The translations under genes and the position numbers were made by a program. A DNA stretch of 7,920 bases, taken from the NCBI GenBank assembly GCA_012719195.1, contig JAAYAV010000388.1:1-7920 (forward strand), given 5' to 3'. The notes beneath the pieces are model-generated. The model was given only the letters and a program-made list of their open reading frames with translations. It was not told where the DNA came from and made no database searches. This DNA comes from Anaerolineae bacterium. Its GTDB lineage: Bacteria; Chloroflexota; Anaerolineae; DRVO01. Positions 5,541-7,920 of this stretch are shown here, in pieces. Position 1 is the first letter of the stretch. Every line of letters begins with the position of its first letter.

Positions 5541-7481
5541 TCAGTGTGCCACGGAGAACGACGCCGTCGCCTCCAGGAGGTCGTAGGCGTGGGCGGCAGG
5601 AGCCAGAGCCTTGTCGGCCTCGGCGGCCGAAAGCGGCTCGAGCGACGCGTCGACCAGGGATTGCAGGCGTAGCGAACGAGGGGCCACCAGTGCAGCGAGG
5701 TCGGCGACGTCGGCCACCGGCAGGATGCCCGGCAGGTAGAGCAGGTCCATCTCCGGAGCGACGGAGGGCGTCTTGAGTGTTGCCGGCAGAGCCTCGATCT
5801 CTACTTCGCTGATGCGCCGATCGAGGGAGGCGGCGAGCAGCCCAGCCAGCCCCGTCACCAGCGACCCGGCTGCCGCCAGCCGCACGCGGCGGACGTCGCC
5901 ACGGCGCTGGAGGTAGGTCACGCAACGCATCACGTCCCACGCCCAGGCCCCGGGCAGGGAGCGTCCAAGAGCCAGGGCGCTGAGGTGAACGTGGTCGCGG
6001 CCGGAAGCGGTCTCGCCGACGTCGCGCTGGTCGAAGGCCATGACGGCGCGGCCCTGCTCGAGCTCGGCGAGGGCGACATCATGGGTCAGGGCGGCCTTGC
6101 CTTCGGCGTGCAGGTACAGGGTTACGTCGAAGGGACCTTCGTCCCGGGGCCGCAGGAGCACCGCCGGGATGAGAACGTCGGGCTCGGAGCGGAACCAGAA
6201 GCGCTCGCCGGCGTAGCCGCCGATCGGCTCGGTGGACGTCACGCGCACGTCGAGGTCGCCCTCCTGCGGGCGCCCGCCCAGAGCCTCCCAGAGCGCCTCG
6301 GTCGTCTGGAGGGCTTGGGTGTGATGCTCGCCGGCGCTGCGCGGCGACAGGCGACCGGGCAGTCGGCTCACCATACCGGTGTAGAGGTCAGCCATGGTCT
6401 GATGCCCGGCGGGAAGCCCGTCGGGCAGGACCTTGAGGTACTCGACCCCAGGGACCTCTTCGTCCGCGGCCGGGCTGGGGCCCTTGAGCCAGATGTCCAG
6501 CCAGCGATAGGCCTGCTGCCGCATCTCGGCGTTGTACTCGTGGGGCGAATAGCTCTCGAAGCTGGCAAAGCGGCTGCCGTCGTAGAGGCTGTAGATCCGG
6601 GCGATGCGTTCGACCGCCATGCGCGCCGAGAGGATCGGGAAGCCGCTGTCCAGGATGCCGTGCATCAGGAGCAGCGCCCGGGGCGCGATGAGAGCGGTGA
6701 TCTCGGTCAGGTCGGCGAAGCGGAGCAGACCGGGAATCGTCTCGCAGGTGCAGAAGCCCTTCTCCATGTAGTCGGCGACCATCTCCACCGAGCACACCGG
6801 TATGGAGACCTTGATGCGCTCGTCTAGGGCGGAGACGTACATGGTCTGGTTGCCGCCGCCGGAGACGCCGGTGCAGGCGATGCGCTCCGAGTCCACGTCA
6901 GCTCGGCTGATGAGGTAGTCGATGGCGCGCATGTTGTCCCAGGTCTGGATGCCTTCCACCGTCTGACCGGCGGCGAAGAGGAACCAGGTCCGGCGGTGCC
7001 CCTGGGCCTCGCGGTCGTTGTAACCGACAGCGTCAATGGCCAGGGTGACGTAGCCGCGGCGGGCCAACCCCACGCAACGAGCCTGGACGGCCGGGTCGTA
7101 GCGGCCGACGGCGTAGTGACCGTGGGGGCAGAGGACGGCAGGGGCGGGTCCGGTGAGCCCGTGCGGCACGAAGACGCTGGCGGTGGCGTGGAAGCCGGGC
7201 CGGCTCTCGAAGACGACGTTCTCGATGCGGTAGCCCTGGCGCTGATGGGTGCTGGTGATGCGGGCGTTGAGCGGCGTGCGCTCGGGGAAGCCGCCCAGGG
7301 CCGCTATGAGGTCGGAGCGCAACTGCTGCCGCCGCGCCGCCCAGGAGGCACGGGTGTGCTCGACGGCCCGGGGCCGCAGGAGGCGATCGCCCGCCAGAAC
7401 CAGGTGCTGGCGCATCATGTCGGCGTAGGGCTCGGGCCAGACCGAACCTAGCCAGGACGAAGCTGACGGTTGGATGGACAT
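5541..7481 (-). CDS. Two-domain alpha/beta hydrolase, acetyl-xylan-esterase / dienelactone-hydrolase type
   Basis: A 646-residue protein with no signal peptide, so probably cytoplasmic. The first half (about residues 65-335) is a complete alpha/beta hydrolase: CPHGHY at 118-123 (oxyanion region), nucleophile elbow G205-V-S207-G-G, acid D278 in MHGILDSG, and H314 in YSPHEYN. The second half (about 405-646) is a diverged copy. RVTST at 413-417 mirrors RITST at 74-78, the helix WDVMRCVTYL mirrors WDNMRAIDYL, and APRSLRL mirrors APRALLL. Its elbow reads AAAGSLVTG, so Leu541 replaces the serine, while D611 and the final residue H646 fall where the acid and base would be. ATG 7481 has GGAGG five bases upstream. 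It lies 31 bp downstream of araB, which points to deacylation of arabinoxylan-derived or other acylated sugars. A peptidase or other esterase specificity cannot be excluded. Confidence 0.8.
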   Translation of the reverse strand: MSIQPSASSWLGSVWPEPYADMMRQHLVLAGDRLLRPRAVEHTRASWAARRQQLRSDLIAALGGFPERTPLNARITSTHQRQGYRIENVVFESRPGFHATASVFVPHGLTGPAPAVLCPHGHYAVGRYDPAVQARCVGLARRGYVTLAIDAVGYNDREAQGHRRTWFLFAAGQTVEGIQTWDNMRAIDYLISRADVDSERIACTGVSGGGNQTMYVSALDERIKVSIPVCSVEMVADYMEKGFCTCETIPGLLRFADLTEITALIAPRALLLMHGILDSGFPILSARMAVERIARIYSLYDGSRFASFESYSPHEYNAEMRQQAYRWLDIWLKGPSPAADEEVPGVEYLKVLPDGLPAGHQTMADLYTGMVSRLPGRLSPRSAGEHHTQALQTTEALWEALGGRPQEGDLDVRVTSTEPIGGYAGERFWFRSEPDVLIPAVLLRPRDEGPFDVTLYLHAEGKAALTHDVALAELEQGRAVMAFDQRDVGETASGRDHVHLSALALGRSLPGAWAWDVMRCVTYLQRRGDVRRVRLAAAGSLVTGLAGLLAASLDRRISEVEIEALPATLKTPSVAPEMDLLYLPGILPVADVADLAALVAPRSLRLQSLVDASLEPLSAAEADKALAPAAHAYDLLEATASFSVAH

Positions 7482-7484
7482 TCA

Positions 7485-7491
7485 CTCCTCC
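7485..7491 (-). promoter_or_regulatory. Ribosome binding site of the two-domain hydrolase
   Basis: The minus strand reads GGAGGAG, three to five bases before the ATG at 7481. It is the strongest Shine-Dalgarno in the window and fixes the start. Confidence 0.75.
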
Positions 7492-7512
7492 ACAGGCGGA
7501 TTGGCGGCCGAA

Positions 7513-7920
7513 CTAGACAGCCCCGGAGAGAACCTGGCTGCGCAGCGCTTTGAGGCGCTTCATGACATCGTTGTCGCCGCGGCCGAAGTAGTCATGCAGG
7601 CGCACGTACTCCTGGAAGAGGCGATCGTACACCGCCTGTGAGCGCGGGTCGGGCCGGTAGGCGACGTCCGAGAGGTAGGCCATCTGGGCGGCCGCTTCCT
7701 GGATGGTGTCGTAGCCGCCGGCGGCCTTCCCGGCCGCCACGGCGCCGTGCATGGCCGCGCCCAGGGCGCCCGCCTGGTCGCTGGCGGCCACCTTGAACTC
7801 GCGTCCACAGACGTCGGCGTAGATCTGCATGAGAAGGTGGTTGCGGTTGGGCAGTCCGCCACAAGCGACGATGTCGTGGACGCGGACACCGCTACCCTCG
7901 AAGGCCTCGATGATCACGCG
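7513..7920 (-). CDS. araB: L-ribulokinase, C-terminal part (cut by window edge)
   Basis: The last 135 residues of an FGGY-family carbohydrate kinase; the N-terminal part lies beyond the window. It phosphorylates L-ribulose to L-ribulose 5-phosphate in L-arabinose catabolism. Diagnostic stretches are ACGGLPNRNHLLMQIYADV, the ATP-side motif of the C-terminal domain; AASDQAGALGAAMHGAVAAG, the FGGY signature region; and a C-terminal EYVRLHDYFGRGDNDVMKRL, which closely resembles what I recall of Bacillus-type AraB. That tail separates it from xylulokinase and glycerol kinase. The frame is open to base 7920, so a GTG at 7917 is internal, not the start. The TAG at 7513 is 31 bp before the hydrolase gene, consistent with one transcript for arabinose-containing polysaccharide use. 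Confidence 0.94.
   Translation of the reverse strand, partial: RVIIEAFEGSGVRVHDIVACGGLPNRNHLLMQIYADVCGREFKVAASDQAGALGAAMHGAVAAGKAAGGYDTIQEAAAQMAYLSDVAYRPDPRSQAVYDRLFQEYVRLHDYFGRGDNDVMKRLKALRSQVLSGAV

Noticed and set aside
5534..5551. Possible sigma-54 promoter (TGGCAC with TTGAC five bases further, minus strand)
   Set aside because: The -12 element reads TTGAC and lacks the invariant GC, and TGGCAC is explained by the last esterase codons (Val-Ala-His).
5452..5940. N-terminal extension of the glutaredoxin frame into the esterase 3' end
   Set aside because: The extension is low-complexity Arg/Pro/Gly-rich, while the ATG at 5451 has a GGAGG and yields a normal-length glutaredoxin.

Overview
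The window is GC-rich and densely coding, with several Shine-Dalgarno motifs of the GGAGG type and a GTG start. I found no tRNA, rRNA, CRISPR array, transposase or phage gene. It looks like a bacterial chromosome segment, most likely from the Chloroflexota. The main pointer is a DUF2298 (Chlor_Arch_YYY) membrane protein, a family known mainly from Chloroflexota and archaea. An AraB resembling the Bacillus-type enzyme and a ferredoxin:thioredoxin reductase catalytic chain fused to rubredoxin fit an anaerobic or facultative, carbohydrate-using member. The phylum is an inference.

Layout: one plus-strand gene, a HAD-family phosphatase (21-683), converges on a run of minus-strand genes. In minus-strand transcription order these are: the 3' end of araB (L-ribulokinase, 7920-7513, cut by the window edge); a 646-residue two-domain alpha/beta hydrolase of acetyl-xylan-esterase type (7481-5541); a short intergenic region with a promoter-like -10 and a 9-bp hairpin (5540-5452); a glutaredoxin (5451-5161) overlapping an FTR-catalytic-chain/rubredoxin fusion (5168-4659); a 411-bp gene-free region with a perfect 14-bp terminator-like hairpin and an AT-richer element (4658-4248); a URO-D/corrinoid-methyltransferase-like protein (4247-3120); and, 9 bp downstream, the 811-residue DUF2298 membrane protein (3110-675), whose 3' end overlaps that of the HAD gene.

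Functional reading: araB and the esterase are 31 bp apart and probably form part of an arabinose or arabinoxylan utilisation operon, with the esterase acting on acylated sugars or oligosaccharides in the cytoplasm. The glutaredoxin and FTR-rubredoxin genes form a compact thiol-redox pair in which low-potential electrons would pass through the 4Fe-4S centre to a disulfide on the partner. The URO-D-like and DUF2298 genes appear co-transcribed, but a shared function is not evident.

No gene here is outright unprecedented. The parts most worth a second look are the redox pair (with Tyr where plant-type FTR has its active-site His), the internally duplicated esterase whose second half has lost its nucleophile, and the 4304-4334 element, which combines two DnaA-box-like 9-mers with a near-palindrome over a possible -10.
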